A DNA stretch of 43,249 nucleotides, from positions 1-43,249 of the forward strand of contig JAFXWC010000060.1 of NCBI GenBank assembly GCA_017534445.1, given 5' to 3'. Positions 18,253 to 27,505 of the stretch are shown here, in pieces. Made by a program: the position numbers and the translations under genes. The notes beneath the pieces were generated by a model. It was given only the letters and a program-made list of their open reading frames with translations. It did not search any database and was not told the DNA's origin. Source of the stretch: Treponema sp. (GTDB lineage Bacteria > Spirochaetota > Spirochaetia > Treponematales > Treponemataceae). Position 1 is the stretch's first letter, and the number at the start of each line of letters is the position of its first letter.

Positions 18253-18349
18253 TTCTTATGAGGTCTCCCACCAGGATCTCAATGAGTGTAGAAAGCAAGT
18301 GCGTATGTTTGTGGCCCCTAAAACCCCGTGAACCCCCACGACATAAGAA
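18253..18349 (+). other. Inverted-repeat region between the TPR gene and recA; possible structured RNA
   Basis: ttcttatg (18253-18260) is exactly complementary to cataagaa (18342-18349), 81 nt apart, directly after the upstream stop. Inside are a small ctca/tgag hairpin near 18280 and C-rich runs (cccct, acccc, accccca at 18315-18339). There is no T-run after it, so it is not a standard terminator, and it lies wholly upstream of the recA promoter. It might be a small RNA (6S RNA would be one thing to test) or an mRNA 3' structure. I cannot name it. Confidence 0.35.
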
Positions 18350-18357
18350 AAATCCGC

Positions 18358-18386
18358 TTGAACATTCTCTTTGAATCTGCTAAAAT
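18358..18386 (+). promoter_or_regulatory. Promoter for recA
   Basis: TTGAAC (18358-18363), a 17-bp spacer and TAAAAT (18381-18386) make a good sigma-70-type promoter. The implied leader is about 120 nt. No LexA-type palindrome is evident around it. Confidence 0.65.
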
Positions 18387-18511
18387 ATCCCTGTTTAGGA
18401 ATTTTTTCAACAAAAATTGCGCAAACACGTCTCTTTTTGTATTTTAGAATCTATATATATAGTATAGGAAACTCTAACGGGTTTCACATACCAATCTCTT
18501 GGAGGAAAAAA

Positions 18512-19828
18512 GTGGCAAAGGCTGCGGAAGAAAAGATGCCGGCGGAAATGGCAGACAAACTTAAGGCATTGGAGGCCGCAAGGCTTCAGATAGAAAAACA
18601 GTTCGGTTCAGGTTCGCTGATGAAGCTTGGCACCCAGACGGACATAAGCGGAGTGGATGTAATACCGTCCGGCTCTATCCTGCTGGACGAAGCTTTGGGC
18701 GTTGGCGGTTACCCTCGCGGCAGAATCATAGAAATGTACGGCCCTGAAAGCTCAGGTAAGACTACTCTTGCCCTGCATGCCGTTGCAGAGGCACAGAAAC
18801 TTGGCGGAATTGCGGCTTTTATAGATGCAGAGCACGCCCTTGACCCAATCTATGCAAAGAACCTTGGTGTAAACATAGACGAGCTTTGGGTTTCACAGCC
18901 GGACACAGGTGAACAGGCTCTTGAAATCTGCGAAAACCTTGTCCGTAGCGGTGCAGTGGACATAATCGTAATAGACTCCGTTGCAGCCCTTACTCCCCAG
19001 AAGGAAATCGAAGGCGAGATGGGAGATTCTGTAATGGGTCTTCAGGCACGCCTTATGAGCCAGGCCTTGCGCAAACTTACGGCTATTGTTGGAAAGAGTA
19101 AGTGTACGGTTGTATTCATAAACCAGATCCGCATGAAAATTGGTGTTATGTTCGGCAATCCAGAGACAACTACCGGTGGAAACGCACTAAAGTTCTATTC
19201 ATCAGTGCGCCTTGAAATCCGCAGAATAGAGACAATCGATGGCAAGGGCGATGAAGAGGCTCTTGGTAACCGTGTCCGTGTAAAGATTGTAAAGAACAAG
19301 GTTGCGCCTCCTTTCCGCAAGGTGGAGCTGGACATCTACTTTGGACGCGGTGTCAACGCAAGCGCATCCCTTTTGGATTCAGCGGTAAAGCATGGCCTTA
19401 TAGACAAGAGGGGCGCATGGTATACCCGCGGAGAAGAAAAGGTTGGTCAGGGCAAGGAAAATGCCGTAGCTTACATAGAAAACAACACCGACTACCGCAT
19501 AGAGCTTGAACATACCCTTCGCGAAAAGATTTTCCCAGGTCAGGTTCTGCGCACAAAAGAAGGTGAGGTTGTAACAGAAGACCAGATCCGTGAGTACGAA
19601 AAGCAGATGAAGGCAAAGGGTGTGGGTGTGCCTAATGCGCAAAAGGAAGAGGCTTCCGGTCAGACGGATGAGGCTTCTGCTCCACAGGCTGCACCATCTG
19701 CAAGTGCTGTGGCAGAAGGCACAAAGGCAAAGACCAGGGGCAAGGCTTCTGCAAAGGCTGAATCCAGTGTTCAGTCCTTGGCAATGGCTGCATCCGAAGA
19801 CAAGCCTACACCGGAGGAGCTTTTCTAA
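18512..19828 (+). CDS. recA: Recombinase A
   Basis: A 438-residue DNA strand-exchange ATPase. Walker A is GPESSGKTT, followed by the expected IDAEHALDP, the Walker B region [14 protein letters not shown], the L1/L2 loop segments and the segment [10 protein letters not shown]. The start is a GTG at 18512: a perfect ggagg (18501-18505) lies 6 nt before it, whereas the longer reading from 18371 runs through the promoter and leader. The C-terminal tail after about residue 350 is longer than average (Ala/Glu/Lys-rich). The stop overlaps the folK ATG by 1 nt, so recA, folK, scpA, scpB and the following genes are probably one operon. Confidence 0.96.
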   Translation: MAKAAEEKMPAEMADKLKALEAARLQIEKQFGSGSLMKLGTQTDISGVDVIPSGSILLDEALGVGGYPRGRIIEMYGPESSGKTTLALHAVAEAQKLGGIAAFIDAEHALDPIYAKNLGVNIDELWVSQPDTGEQALEICENLVRSGAVDIIVIDSVAALTPQKEIEGEMGDSVMGLQARLMSQALRKLTAIVGKSKCTVVFINQIRMKIGVMFGNPETTTGGNALKFYSSVRLEIRRIETIDGKGDEEALGNRVRVKIVKNKVAPPFRKVELDIYFGRGVNASASLLDSAVKHGLIDKRGAWYTRGEEKVGQGKENAVAYIENNTDYRIELEHTLREKIFPGQVLRTKEGEVVTEDQIREYEKQMKAKGVGVPNAQKEEASGQTDEASAPQAAPSASAVAEGTKAKTRGKASAKAESSVQSLAMAASEDKPTPEELF

Positions 19829-20403
19829 TGACTTATGTGGTGCTGGGCCTTGGGTCAAACACTTATTACGGGCATCTTTCTTCTGTAGAGTTGCTCGCAA
19901 ATGCTTGTACCCAGCTTGCGGACATTTTGGAAGACATGAAAATTTCCTCTCTGTACAAAAGTGCGCCCATGTACTATCTTGAGCAGAAAGAATTTTTCAA
20001 TATGGCGGTTTCTGGTTTCTACAATAAGGATGCCTTTAGCCTGCTTGAAGAAATTCATTCCATAGAAGCAATGTGGGGCCGTGACAGGTCAAAAGAAATC
20101 CGAAACGGTCCCAGGCCGCTGGACATAGACATAGAGCTTTTCGGCAAAGAGAAAATATCATCGCCTAAGCTTACGGTTCCCCATGAGCGGCTGACGGAAA
20201 GGGCTTTCGTCCTTGCACCCCTGCTTGAACTTTTGCCCCAAAATGCCGATGTAACAGTAGGCTCTCCGGATTTTTACAAAAAAAAGCTGGAAGCCGCTGT
20301 TCAGGACGGGCAGCAGATTGAAAAAATCATGGATTCAAAAGAATTCTGTGATTTGCTACACTGCGTGTCTGACGGCAATATTGAAAATGCGTACGGGGGA
20401 TAA
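19828..20403 (+). CDS. folK: 6-hydroxymethyl-7,8-dihydropterin pyrophosphokinase (HPPK)
   Basis: 191 residues. It transfers pyrophosphate from ATP to 6-hydroxymethyl-dihydropterin in folate synthesis. GLGSNTYYG at the start and RNGPRPLDIDIELFG, the HPPK signature with its two metal-binding Asp, are clear; the PHERLTERAFVLAPL segment is also typical. About 30 extra residues follow the normal end. No folP or folB is nearby. It starts on the recA stop (TAATG overlap). Confidence 0.93.
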   Translation: MTYVVLGLGSNTYYGHLSSVELLANACTQLADILEDMKISSLYKSAPMYYLEQKEFFNMAVSGFYNKDAFSLLEEIHSIEAMWGRDRSKEIRNGPRPLDIDIELFGKEKISSPKLTVPHERLTERAFVLAPLLELLPQNADVTVGSPDFYKKKLEAAVQDGQQIEKIMDSKEFCDLLHCVSDGNIENAYGG

Positions 20404-20407
20404 ATTG

Positions 20408-21208
20408 ATGGAAGGGAACGCAGTTCAGGATAAAGTTGCATTGGAAAACGGGGACGCAAAGCCATTCGGTGGAGGGCAGCATAAGTTTACGGCCGGTAAA
20501 TTCGAAGGCCCCCTTGATTTGCTGTGGAGCCTTATCCGAGAGAACAAGATAAATGTCTATGACATTCCCATGGCGGAAATAACCGAGCAGTTCTTGGACT
20601 ACCTGGACTATGCGGTGGAGACAAACCTTCAGGATTTGAGCGAATTCTATTTGTGGGCAGCAAAGCTTATCAATATAAAAAGCCGCATGCTACTGCCTGT
20701 CGAGGTTACCTTTGATGATGACGAGAGCATGGAAGACCCGCGCACCGAGCTTGTAGAGCAGCTTATTGAATACCAGCGCTTCAAGAAGCTTTCGGAGCTT
20801 ATGGAAGAGCAGGAAGAACAGAGCGAGTGGAGCTTTGAGCGCAAGAAGATAGAGCGAATGCTGCCATTCGAGGAAGACGATTCTCAGTGGCAAAAGATTG
20901 ACACTTGGGCCCTTTTGCAGGACATGCAGAAGATTTTCCGCAACCTTACCAACGTGAACCAGGACGAGCGCATCTTGAACATGAGCGAGGACATTTCTCC
21001 CAACGAAAAGATTACGCTTATGAACGAGCTTCTTGACAAAAATGGCGAATGTATGTTTACTGATTTGATTACACGCCACGGAAACGAACTGGATGTAATC
21101 TGTGCCTTTATAGCCATACTGGAGGCGGTAAAATTCAGAATGGCGGAAATTTGGCAGAATAAAATGTTTGGAGATATAAAAATATGCAGGAAGAAGCAGG
21201 CAGCGTAG
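20408..21208 (+). CDS. scpA: Segregation and condensation protein A
   Basis: 266 residues; the kleisin of the SMC–ScpA–ScpB condensin that compacts and separates chromosomes. The N-terminal FEGPLDLLWSLIRENKINVYD is the ScpA hallmark, followed by SEFYLWAAKLINIKSRMLLP; the C-terminal winged helix that binds the SMC head ends near FRMAEIWQN. The ATG at 20408 has a ggggg site 7 nt before it and lies 4 nt after folK. An earlier in-frame ATG at 20318 would lie inside folK and adds non-homologous sequence. It overlaps scpB by 25 nt. Confidence 0.95.
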   Translation: MEGNAVQDKVALENGDAKPFGGGQHKFTAGKFEGPLDLLWSLIRENKINVYDIPMAEITEQFLDYLDYAVETNLQDLSEFYLWAAKLINIKSRMLLPVEVTFDDDESMEDPRTELVEQLIEYQRFKKLSELMEEQEEQSEWSFERKKIERMLPFEEDDSQWQKIDTWALLQDMQKIFRNLTNVNQDERILNMSEDISPNEKITLMNELLDKNGECMFTDLITRHGNELDVICAFIAILEAVKFRMAEIWQNKMFGDIKICRKKQAA

Positions 21209-22089
21209 AAGAGCCTTTGGCACAGGAAGAAGTTCAGGATATTTCTAATGAACTGTCTTCAGGCCAAGAGGAAACTCCTGTTCAGGAAGAGGAGAAAAAG
21301 CCCGCTGAAAAAAAATCATCTAAAAAGAAGAACTCTATTCCCACGGTAGATGAAGTTGTGACCAAGGAAATGGAGTCGGATGCAGAAGAGCCTGTCAAAA
21401 ATGCGGAAGACTCTGAAGCTGAAGTGCAGAATTCATCTGTAGAGGCTCGGTCAGTGGAAGCAGAAGGCGAAGAAGCCCCCAAAGTCATTGTTGATGATGA
21501 CAACCTTGACATGGAAGAAAGGGTTGCCCTTGAGCAGAAATATGCCGAGCTTAACCTTGACACGGAGACGGCCCTTGTTGAGACAGTCCTTTTCTTGGAA
21601 AGCGAGCCGCAGACCGTGGAAAATCTTGCAAAGATAACACGCCTTTCACAGGATGTCGTAGAAGAATGCATTGGCCGCCTAAAGGAAAAATATTCCCAGC
21701 AGGATTCAGGCATAGAAATTTCTCAGATAATCGGTGGCTGGATGCTTACCCCAAAGAAGGAATGCTTTGACTTTGTAAAGGAAAGGTACGGAAAGAAGAA
21801 CGAGGGTAGGCTTAGTAAGGCTGCGATAGAAACACTTTCAATAATTGCCTACAGCCAGCCTATTACCCGTGCAGAGATAGAAAGCATAAGGCACGTCAAT
21901 GCAGACAACATGATGCGTCTTTTGTTGGACAGAAAATTCATAAAGGAAGTCGGTAAAAAAGATATTCCCGGAAAGCCTATCTTATATGGTACTACAAACG
22001 AATTCTTGGAATTCTTTCATTTGCAGAGCATTGCGGATTTGCCGCAGCTGGACGAAAAAGAAAGCGAGAGGTTCGAACTTGCCCGTTAA
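21184..22089 (+). CDS. scpB: Segregation and condensation protein B with long acidic N-terminal extension
   Basis: 301 residues; the winged-helix dimer that binds the ScpA kleisin. The conserved part starts near residue 130 (ETALVETVLFLESEPQTVEN) and includes LSKAAIETLSIIAYSQPITR and GKPILYGTTNEFLEFF. ScpB is usually about 190-200 residues. The first 120 here are Glu/Ser/Lys-rich, strongly acidic and probably disordered. The start lies within scpA (25-nt overlap), so translation is coupled. The downstream start of the pseudouridine synthase overlaps the scpB end. Confidence 0.95.
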   Translation: MQEEAGSVEEPLAQEEVQDISNELSSGQEETPVQEEEKKPAEKKSSKKKNSIPTVDEVVTKEMESDAEEPVKNAEDSEAEVQNSSVEARSVEAEGEEAPKVIVDDDNLDMEERVALEQKYAELNLDTETALVETVLFLESEPQTVENLAKITRLSQDVVEECIGRLKEKYSQQDSGIEISQIIGGWMLTPKKECFDFVKERYGKKNEGRLSKAAIETLSIIAYSQPITRAEIESIRHVNADNMMRLLLDRKFIKEVGKKDIPGKPILYGTTNEFLEFFHLQSIADLPQLDEKESERFELAR

Positions 22090-22828
22090 CGAAGAATTTA
22101 AAGAAAAAGATTCATACCGTCTTCAGCATTACATGGCAAAGGCGGGGGTTGCAAGCCGCAGGGCCAGCGAGCAGATTATACTGGCCGGTAGGGTTTCTGT
22201 TAATGGCGTTACAGTAACGGAACTTGGCACTAAGGTTGGCACAAAAGACAAGGTGTGTGTGGACGGCAAAGAGATTAGGCTTGAGACTGCCATGCGCTAC
22301 GTTCTTTTAAATAAGCCCGCAGGTTACGTCTGTTCCCTTGCCGACGAAAAAGGCCGCCCCGTTGCATCCGATTTGCTAAAGGATGCCTACAGCGAGCGTC
22401 TGTATAACGTTGGCCGCCTGGACATGTTCTCTTGCGGACTTATCATATTCACCAACGACGGTAACTTTGCCGCCAAACTTTCCCATCCTTCGGCAGAGCT
22501 GGAAAAGGAATACATAGTTGACACAAGCCTGCCTTTGCCAAGAAGCCTTGCAGACGACTTTATGGACGGCATACGCATTGACGGTGTCTTTTACCGCTGC
22601 AAAGAAGCGGAGGAGCTTAATGCCCGCAGAATGAGGATTGTCCTTGTGGAAGGAAAGAACCGCGAAATCCGCCGTGTCTTTGAATCCAGGGAAATTGGCA
22701 TAAAGGCGCTAACAAGAATTAGGATTGGTTGCGTTGGAATAGAAGGCCTTCAGGTTGGCCAGTTCCGCGACCTTACCCAGAAGGAAGTACAGGCTTTGTT
22801 AAAGCTTTGCACCAGCAAGGATTATTAG
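22079..22828 (+). CDS. rluB: Pseudouridine synthase, RsuA/RluB family
   Basis: About 249 residues. The S4 RNA-binding domain is at the start (YRLQHYMAKAGVASRRASE), then the catalytic domain with GRLDMFSCGLIIFTNDG (catalytic Asp), LEKEYIVD and VEGKNREIRR. It modifies rRNA: RluB acts on 23S position 2605 in E. coli, and the exact target here is inferred from gene order (scpB–rluB is common). No ATG gives a sensible N-terminus: the first upstream ATG is deep in scpB and the next lies inside the S4 domain. I therefore chose TTG at 22079, which has gagagg 7 nt upstream and overlaps scpB by 11 nt. Confidence 0.88.
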   Translation: MPVNEEFKEKDSYRLQHYMAKAGVASRRASEQIILAGRVSVNGVTVTELGTKVGTKDKVCVDGKEIRLETAMRYVLLNKPAGYVCSLADEKGRPVASDLLKDAYSERLYNVGRLDMFSCGLIIFTNDGNFAAKLSHPSAELEKEYIVDTSLPLPRSLADDFMDGIRIDGVFYRCKEAEELNARRMRIVLVEGKNREIRRVFESREIGIKALTRIRIGCVGIEGLQVGQFRDLTQKEVQALLKLCTSKDY

Positions 22829-22840
22829 AAGGAGAAGGAA

Positions 22841-23473
22841 ATGGTAGTTGCTATAGACGGACCTGCAGGAACAGGAAAAAGCACAGTTGCACATCAGGTT
22901 GCAAAGGATTTGGGACTCGTATATTTGAACAGCGGCAGTTTTTACCGCGCACTTACGCTTTCTGCAATAGAGGCAGGCATTTCCCCGGACGATGCAGATG
23001 CCGTTCTTGAGCATGCCAAGAAGCAGAAGCTTGACTATGTTAACGCCCGCCTTATACTCAACGGAGTGGACGTGGACGACCAGCTTCACCAGGACAAGGT
23101 TGACTCTGCTGTAAGCAAGGTTTCATCCATCGTAGAGCTAAGGCACCTGGTGAACGCCAGAATGCGCGAAATTGTACAGGATTTGAGCATCATCTGCGAA
23201 GGCCGCGACATGACGACCGTTGTCTTCCCCAACGCCGAGCATAAGTTTTTCTTGGACGCAAGCATAGACGTTCAGGCAAAAAGACGCTTTGACCAGGGGG
23301 TAAGCAACCTTACTCTGGAAGAAATCAAGGCTGCCATTATAAAAAGGGACGAAATGGACAGAAAAAAAGCTGAAGGATCCCTAAAAAAATCAGCGGATTC
23401 CTTTTATATTGACACATCAGACTTGACCATATCGCAGGTTTGTGAGATAATAGAATCAAAAATAAACGCTTAA
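22841..23473 (+). CDS. cmk: Cytidylate kinase
   Basis: 210 residues; phosphorylates CMP and dCMP with ATP. Walker A is IDGPAGTGKST, the CMP-binding part NSGSFYRALTL is present, and CEGRDMTTVVFPNA matches the family GRDIGTVVFP segment. The lid region is around RRFDQG. A strong aggagaagga site precedes the ATG. It is followed by rpsA, a pairing found in many bacteria. Confidence 0.95.
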   Translation: MVVAIDGPAGTGKSTVAHQVAKDLGLVYLNSGSFYRALTLSAIEAGISPDDADAVLEHAKKQKLDYVNARLILNGVDVDDQLHQDKVDSAVSKVSSIVELRHLVNARMREIVQDLSIICEGRDMTTVVFPNAEHKFFLDASIDVQAKRRFDQGVSNLTLEEIKAAIIKRDEMDRKKAEGSLKKSADSFYIDTSDLTISQVCEIIESKINA

Positions 23474-23486
23474 TTAAGGGTTACGT

Positions 23487-25202
23487 ATGAACGAGAAGGA
23501 AGTGGAAATGGATGGCGTAAAGGACTCAAACGACATTCACACACAATTGGAAGCATCTATCAATCAGATGGAGTCTGTTGAAAGCGGTAACGTAATTGGT
23601 ACCGTTGTTGAAGTTAGAGACGATACAGTATTTGTAGACATCGGTCTCGGACGTGATGGTCAAATCCGTATTTCAGAATTCGGTGATGAAATTCCTAAGG
23701 TTGGGGATAAAACTACTGTATATCTTAAGAATTCGAGCGGAAAGGACGGTTTGCCGGAAGTATCAAAGCTTAAGGCAGACGAGACACGCCTTTGGGAAGA
23801 ATTTAAGAAAGCTTTCGACGATAAAACAGCAGTAGACGGAACAATCGCAGCAGTTACAAAGGGTGGCTTTAAGGTTAACCTCGGTGGTGGAATTGAAGCA
23901 TTCCTTCCTATTAGCCAGGCAGACAGCCAGAAGGTTGAAAAGGAAGAAAAACTTATCGGTGTAAAGGATAAGTTCTATATTGACCGCCTTTACAGCAACA
24001 GCAAGCGCAATGTTGTGGTTAACCGCCGCAAGTATCTTGAAGAAAAAATCGACAGAAACCGCGAAAAGTTCTTTAACGAGATAAAGATTGGTGACTCCGT
24101 AAAGGGAACCGTAAAGTCTTTCACAAGCTTTGGTGCATTCATCGACTTGGGTGGCTTCGACGGCTTGCTCCACATCAATGACATGAGCTGGGGCCATGTT
24201 ACCCGTCCAAAGGATTTCGTAAAGAAGGGCCAAGAAATCGAGCTTAAGGTTATCCGCCTTGATCCAGAGGGAAAGAGAATCAACCTCTCTCTCAAGCACT
24301 TCTCAGAAGATCCGTGGGTTCACTTTGAAGAAAAGTACCATGTCAACGACGTGGTTACCGGTAAAGTTACAAAGCTCACAGACTTTGGTGCATTCATTGA
24401 ACTCGAAGAAGGCATCGAAGGCCTTGCACATATTTCCGAATTCTCTTGGACAAAGAAGGTTAACAAGCCTTCCGACATGGTAAAAGAGGGTGATGAAGTT
24501 AAGTGCATGATTTTGGGCTATGACATTCAGGCTGGCCGCGTTTCCCTTGGTCTTAAGCAGGTTACTGCAAATCCGTGGGATGCAATCGGCGACAAGTATC
24601 CTGTTGGCACAAAGCTCAAGGGCAAGGTTGTTAAGATTACAAATTCTGGCGCATTCGTTCAGCTTGAAGAAGGAATCGACGCATTCCTCAGTGGCGAAGA
24701 CTTGTCTTGGACAAAGAAAGTTAAGCACCCGGGCAGCGAAATCAAGGTTGACCAGGAACTTGACGTTGTCGTTACAGAATGTGATCCTTCAAACCACAGA
24801 ATCCGTGTTGGCGTAAAGCAGCTCACAGACAATCCTTGGAAGGAATTCGCATCAGAATTCAAGCCGGGAAGCACACTTGAAGGAACTGTTTCCAGCATCA
24901 CAGACTTTGGTATCTTTGTTAAGGCACCAAACGGAATCGAAGGTCTCGTAAACAAGGCAAACCTTAGCGAAGACCGCGACACACCATTTGAAGAAGCAGT
25001 CAAGAAATACAATGTTGGCGACAAGGTAAACGTCTATGTTGTTTCTATTGATGTTGAAAAGGGCAAGGTTGCATTCTCTGTAAAGGAATACAAGAAGGCT
25101 CAGGCTCGTGCCGAAATTTCACAATACATGTCTTCTTCTAATGATGATGACGGTGCTTACACAATTGGAGACAGCCTTAAGAATCAGAAAGAAGATAAAT
25201 AA
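23487..25202 (+). CDS. rpsA: 30S ribosomal protein S1
   Basis: 571 residues with six S1 domains, beginning roughly at residues 33, 115, 200, 285, 370 and 455. The third to fifth are the most regular (GTVKSFTSFGAFIDLGG, GKVTKLTDFGAFIELEEG, GKVVKITNSGAFVQLEEG). It helps the 30S subunit bind and unfold mRNA leaders. It starts 13 nt after cmk. An ATG 21 nt downstream (23508) also has a fair Shine-Dalgarno and is an alternative start. The window has several promoters with little or no leader (see findings), so how S1 treats those transcripts is of interest. Confidence 0.96.
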   Translation: MNEKEVEMDGVKDSNDIHTQLEASINQMESVESGNVIGTVVEVRDDTVFVDIGLGRDGQIRISEFGDEIPKVGDKTTVYLKNSSGKDGLPEVSKLKADETRLWEEFKKAFDDKTAVDGTIAAVTKGGFKVNLGGGIEAFLPISQADSQKVEKEEKLIGVKDKFYIDRLYSNSKRNVVVNRRKYLEEKIDRNREKFFNEIKIGDSVKGTVKSFTSFGAFIDLGGFDGLLHINDMSWGHVTRPKDFVKKGQEIELKVIRLDPEGKRINLSLKHFSEDPWVHFEEKYHVNDVVTGKVTKLTDFGAFIELEEGIEGLAHISEFSWTKKVNKPSDMVKEGDEVKCMILGYDIQAGRVSLGLKQVTANPWDAIGDKYPVGTKLKGKVVKITNSGAFVQLEEGIDAFLSGEDLSWTKKVKHPGSEIKVDQELDVVVTECDPSNHRIRVGVKQLTDNPWKEFASEFKPGSTLEGTVSSITDFGIFVKAPNGIEGLVNKANLSEDRDTPFEEAVKKYNVGDKVNVYVVSIDVEKGKVAFSVKEYKKAQARAEISQYMSSSNDDDGAYTIGDSLKNQKEDK

Positions 25203-25223
25203 GTTAGTTCCGATGGGTGAATA

Positions 25224-26780
25224 ATGACAGGACATCTTTTGTTCAGCGCTGAAAAAGTTAAGTCACTCATCGAAATTAATGCTAAGCTTAACTCTAATTA
25301 TGCAGAACCAGACAAAGTGTTGGTTTACATCCTTGAATCAGCAATGTGTCTGGTTGAGTGTGAGTCTTCTTCGATTCTTCTTTTGAACCGGGAAGGCTCT
25401 GCTTTGCATTTTGCAGTTGCACTTGGACCAAAGGGTGCAGAGGCAAAAAATGTTCCCGTAGACAAGAACAGTATTGCGGGGTGGGTTGTAACGAACAACC
25501 AGTCTGTCATTGTAGATGACGTTCCTTCCGATACCCGTTTTAACCGTGGCGTTCAAGACAAAACCAACTACATAACCAAAAACATGATAGCAACTCCAGT
25601 ACGTGTTGGAAATGATTGCATTGGGGTTATTGAGCTGATAAACAAAGTCAGCGGAAAAAAATTCACGGAAGATGACATTTCCATTCTAGAGCTTGTAGGT
25701 CTTCAGGCCGGAAATGCATACAGAAATTCCTATTTTTACAGAAACACCCGCGAAAGCATTGACGCCCTGCAGGACACTGTTAGCCAGGGTAAGGATTTCC
25801 ATACTTTCATAGCAAAAAGCCCCATAATCCTTGACACAATAAAAGTTATAGAAGAAGCGTCAAAGGTAAATTCTTCCGTGCTTATTCTGGGGGAAAGCGG
25901 GGTAGGCAAGGAACTCTTTGCGGAGCAGCTTCATCTTAAAAGCCCGCGCAGGGAAAAGCCCTTTGTCCGCGTAAGCTGTGCGGCTCTTTCTCCGTCCATT
26001 CTTGAAAGCGAGCTCTTTGGCCACGTTAAGGGAGCCTATACAAACGCAATAAATGCCCAGAAGGGACGCTTTGAAGTTGCAGACGGCGGCACACTCTTTT
26101 TGGACGAGATTGGTGAAATGCCCCTTGAGCTTCAGGCAAAACTCTTGCGCGTAATTCAGGAAAGAAAATTCGAGAAGGTTGGTTCAAGTGAAACTGTATC
26201 TGTTGACGTCCGCATAATAGCCGCAACAAACAGGGATCTTGAGTCAATGATTAAGGCAGGAAAGTTTAGGGCAGACCTCTACTACCGCCTTAACGTGCTT
26301 CCCCTGAACATTCCTCCGCTAAGGCAAAGAAAGGATGACATAGAGCCGCTTGCATATTTCTTCCTTCAGAAATATAGCTCCGAAACCAAAAAGCCCTTTG
26401 TTGACTTTTCCACGCCTGCAATAAAGGCACTGTATTCCTATCCTTGGCCGGGGAACGTCCGCGAACTAGAGAACACTGTAGAAAGGGCATGCATACTGGG
26501 CACTCCTCCCCACATCAATTTGGAGGACTTTAGGCTCAATGTGGCTTTTCCTCCCCTTGCGAAAACTGAGACTGACTGTATGCAAAGCTGCGTACTTGAG
26601 TCCGCTTCTTCGGCAGACAAAAGCCTTAAGAACGCCATAAACGAATTCAAGAAGCGCTATGTAAAGGCAATCCTTGAGCAGAATGACTGGAACCAGACAA
26701 AATCTGCAAAAGTTTTGGGAATTCAGCGCACTTATGTTTCTAAACTGCTTACTGAACTTGAAATAAAAAAACAAATGTGA
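25224..26780 (+). CDS. Sigma-54-type transcriptional activator: GAF, AAA+, Fis-type HTH
   Basis: 518 residues. A GAF sensor domain (about 10-170) is followed by an AAA+ domain with Walker A GESGVGKE (223-230), Walker B LFLDEIGEM, ATNRDL and the Arg-finger segment FRADLYYRLN, then a C-terminal Fis-like helix-turn-helix (NQTKSAKVLGIQRTYVSKLL). There is no receiver domain, so it probably senses a small ligand or redox state through GAF. The sigma-54 contact loop, normally GAFTGA, reads GAYTNA (270-275). Target promoters are unknown. It starts 21 nt after rpsA and may share its transcript. Confidence 0.9.
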   Translation: MTGHLLFSAEKVKSLIEINAKLNSNYAEPDKVLVYILESAMCLVECESSSILLLNREGSALHFAVALGPKGAEAKNVPVDKNSIAGWVVTNNQSVIVDDVPSDTRFNRGVQDKTNYITKNMIATPVRVGNDCIGVIELINKVSGKKFTEDDISILELVGLQAGNAYRNSYFYRNTRESIDALQDTVSQGKDFHTFIAKSPIILDTIKVIEEASKVNSSVLILGESGVGKELFAEQLHLKSPRREKPFVRVSCAALSPSILESELFGHVKGAYTNAINAQKGRFEVADGGTLFLDEIGEMPLELQAKLLRVIQERKFEKVGSSETVSVDVRIIAATNRDLESMIKAGKFRADLYYRLNVLPLNIPPLRQRKDDIEPLAYFFLQKYSSETKKPFVDFSTPAIKALYSYPWPGNVRELENTVERACILGTPPHINLEDFRLNVAFPPLAKTETDCMQSCVLESASSADKSLKNAINEFKKRYVKAILEQNDWNQTKSAKVLGIQRTYVSKLLTELEIKKQM

Positions 26781-26812
26781 TATAGTTGTTCAACTTATTT
26801 GGAGAATTTGAA

Positions 26813-27505
26813 ATGTCTAATGTTCTTACAATGGAAAAAAAGCAGAAAAAAAGCGCAGGTGAAAAGGTTGACAACTTTCTGACGCGCAATCGTACCGCTA
26901 TACTTGCGGTTTTCCTTGTTGCAGTTCTTGCTGCTGTTGGAGTGGGGCTCTATGCCGGAATTACTCAGTCTGGATACAAGAAGGGTCTTGCCGCTATTGA
27001 TTCAATTGAATATACCTTTACAAAAGATATAGCTTCTGCAGATGCTCCCGCCCTTGTTGAAAGGCAGAATGCCGCAATGAAGGCCTTGGAACCCTATCTT
27101 GCAAAGAAAGACATCGTGGGTGTAAGGGCAAACATGCTCGCCGCTGAAATTGCATACGAAAAGAAAGACTTTTCTACTAGCCTTGGATATTGGCTTGCTG
27201 CCGTAGACAGCCAGAAGAACACTTATGTTCAGCCTGTGTGTTATTTTAACGCAGCATCCTGCAGTGAGGAGCTTAACAACAACGAAGATGCAGCAAAGTA
27301 TTATGAGCTTGCCGCAAATTCAAAGGAATTCCTCCTTTCTAGCCACGCACTCTTTAACTTTGCCCGCGTAAAGGAAGCTTCCGGTGACAACAGTGCAGCT
27401 GCTACAGCCTACAAGAAGCTTGTTGACGAATATCCTTACGACAACTGGGCCAGCCTTGCCCAGAGCCGTCTTATTTCCTTAAAGGCGGACGGTTTTATTG
27501 AATAG
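26813..27505 (+). CDS. Membrane-anchored TPR protein
   Basis: 230 residues. A short basic cytoplasmic start (KKQKKSAGEKVDNFLTRN) is followed by one membrane helix (AILAVFLVAVLAAVGVGLYAG), and the rest is extracytoplasmic helical repeats, including YFNAASCSEELNNNEDAAKY and the TPR line AATAYKKLVDEYPYDNWASL. The layout resembles YfgM, an inner-membrane TPR ancillary protein, but the neighbour is a lipoprotein and not BamB, so that name is not applied. The ATG at 26813 has ggag 8 nt before it; an in-frame TTG at 26786 is less likely. Confidence 0.8.
   Translation: MSNVLTMEKKQKKSAGEKVDNFLTRNRTAILAVFLVAVLAAVGVGLYAGITQSGYKKGLAAIDSIEYTFTKDIASADAPALVERQNAAMKALEPYLAKKDIVGVRANMLAAEIAYEKKDFSTSLGYWLAAVDSQKNTYVQPVCYFNAASCSEELNNNEDAAKYYELAANSKEFLLSSHALFNFARVKEASGDNSAAATAYKKLVDEYPYDNWASLAQSRLISLKADGFIE

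Noticed and set aside
18315..18339. G-quadruplex on the minus strand
   Set aside because: Only three close G-runs; a fourth lies about 50 nt away, so a stable intramolecular quadruplex is doubtful.
18371..18511. Earlier ATG for recA
   Set aside because: It overlaps the -10 region and the leader; the translated part is not RecA-like, and a perfect ggagg serves the GTG at 18512.
21986..22078. Earlier ATG for the pseudouridine synthase
   Set aside because: It would overlap scpB by 104 nt with no homologous residues.
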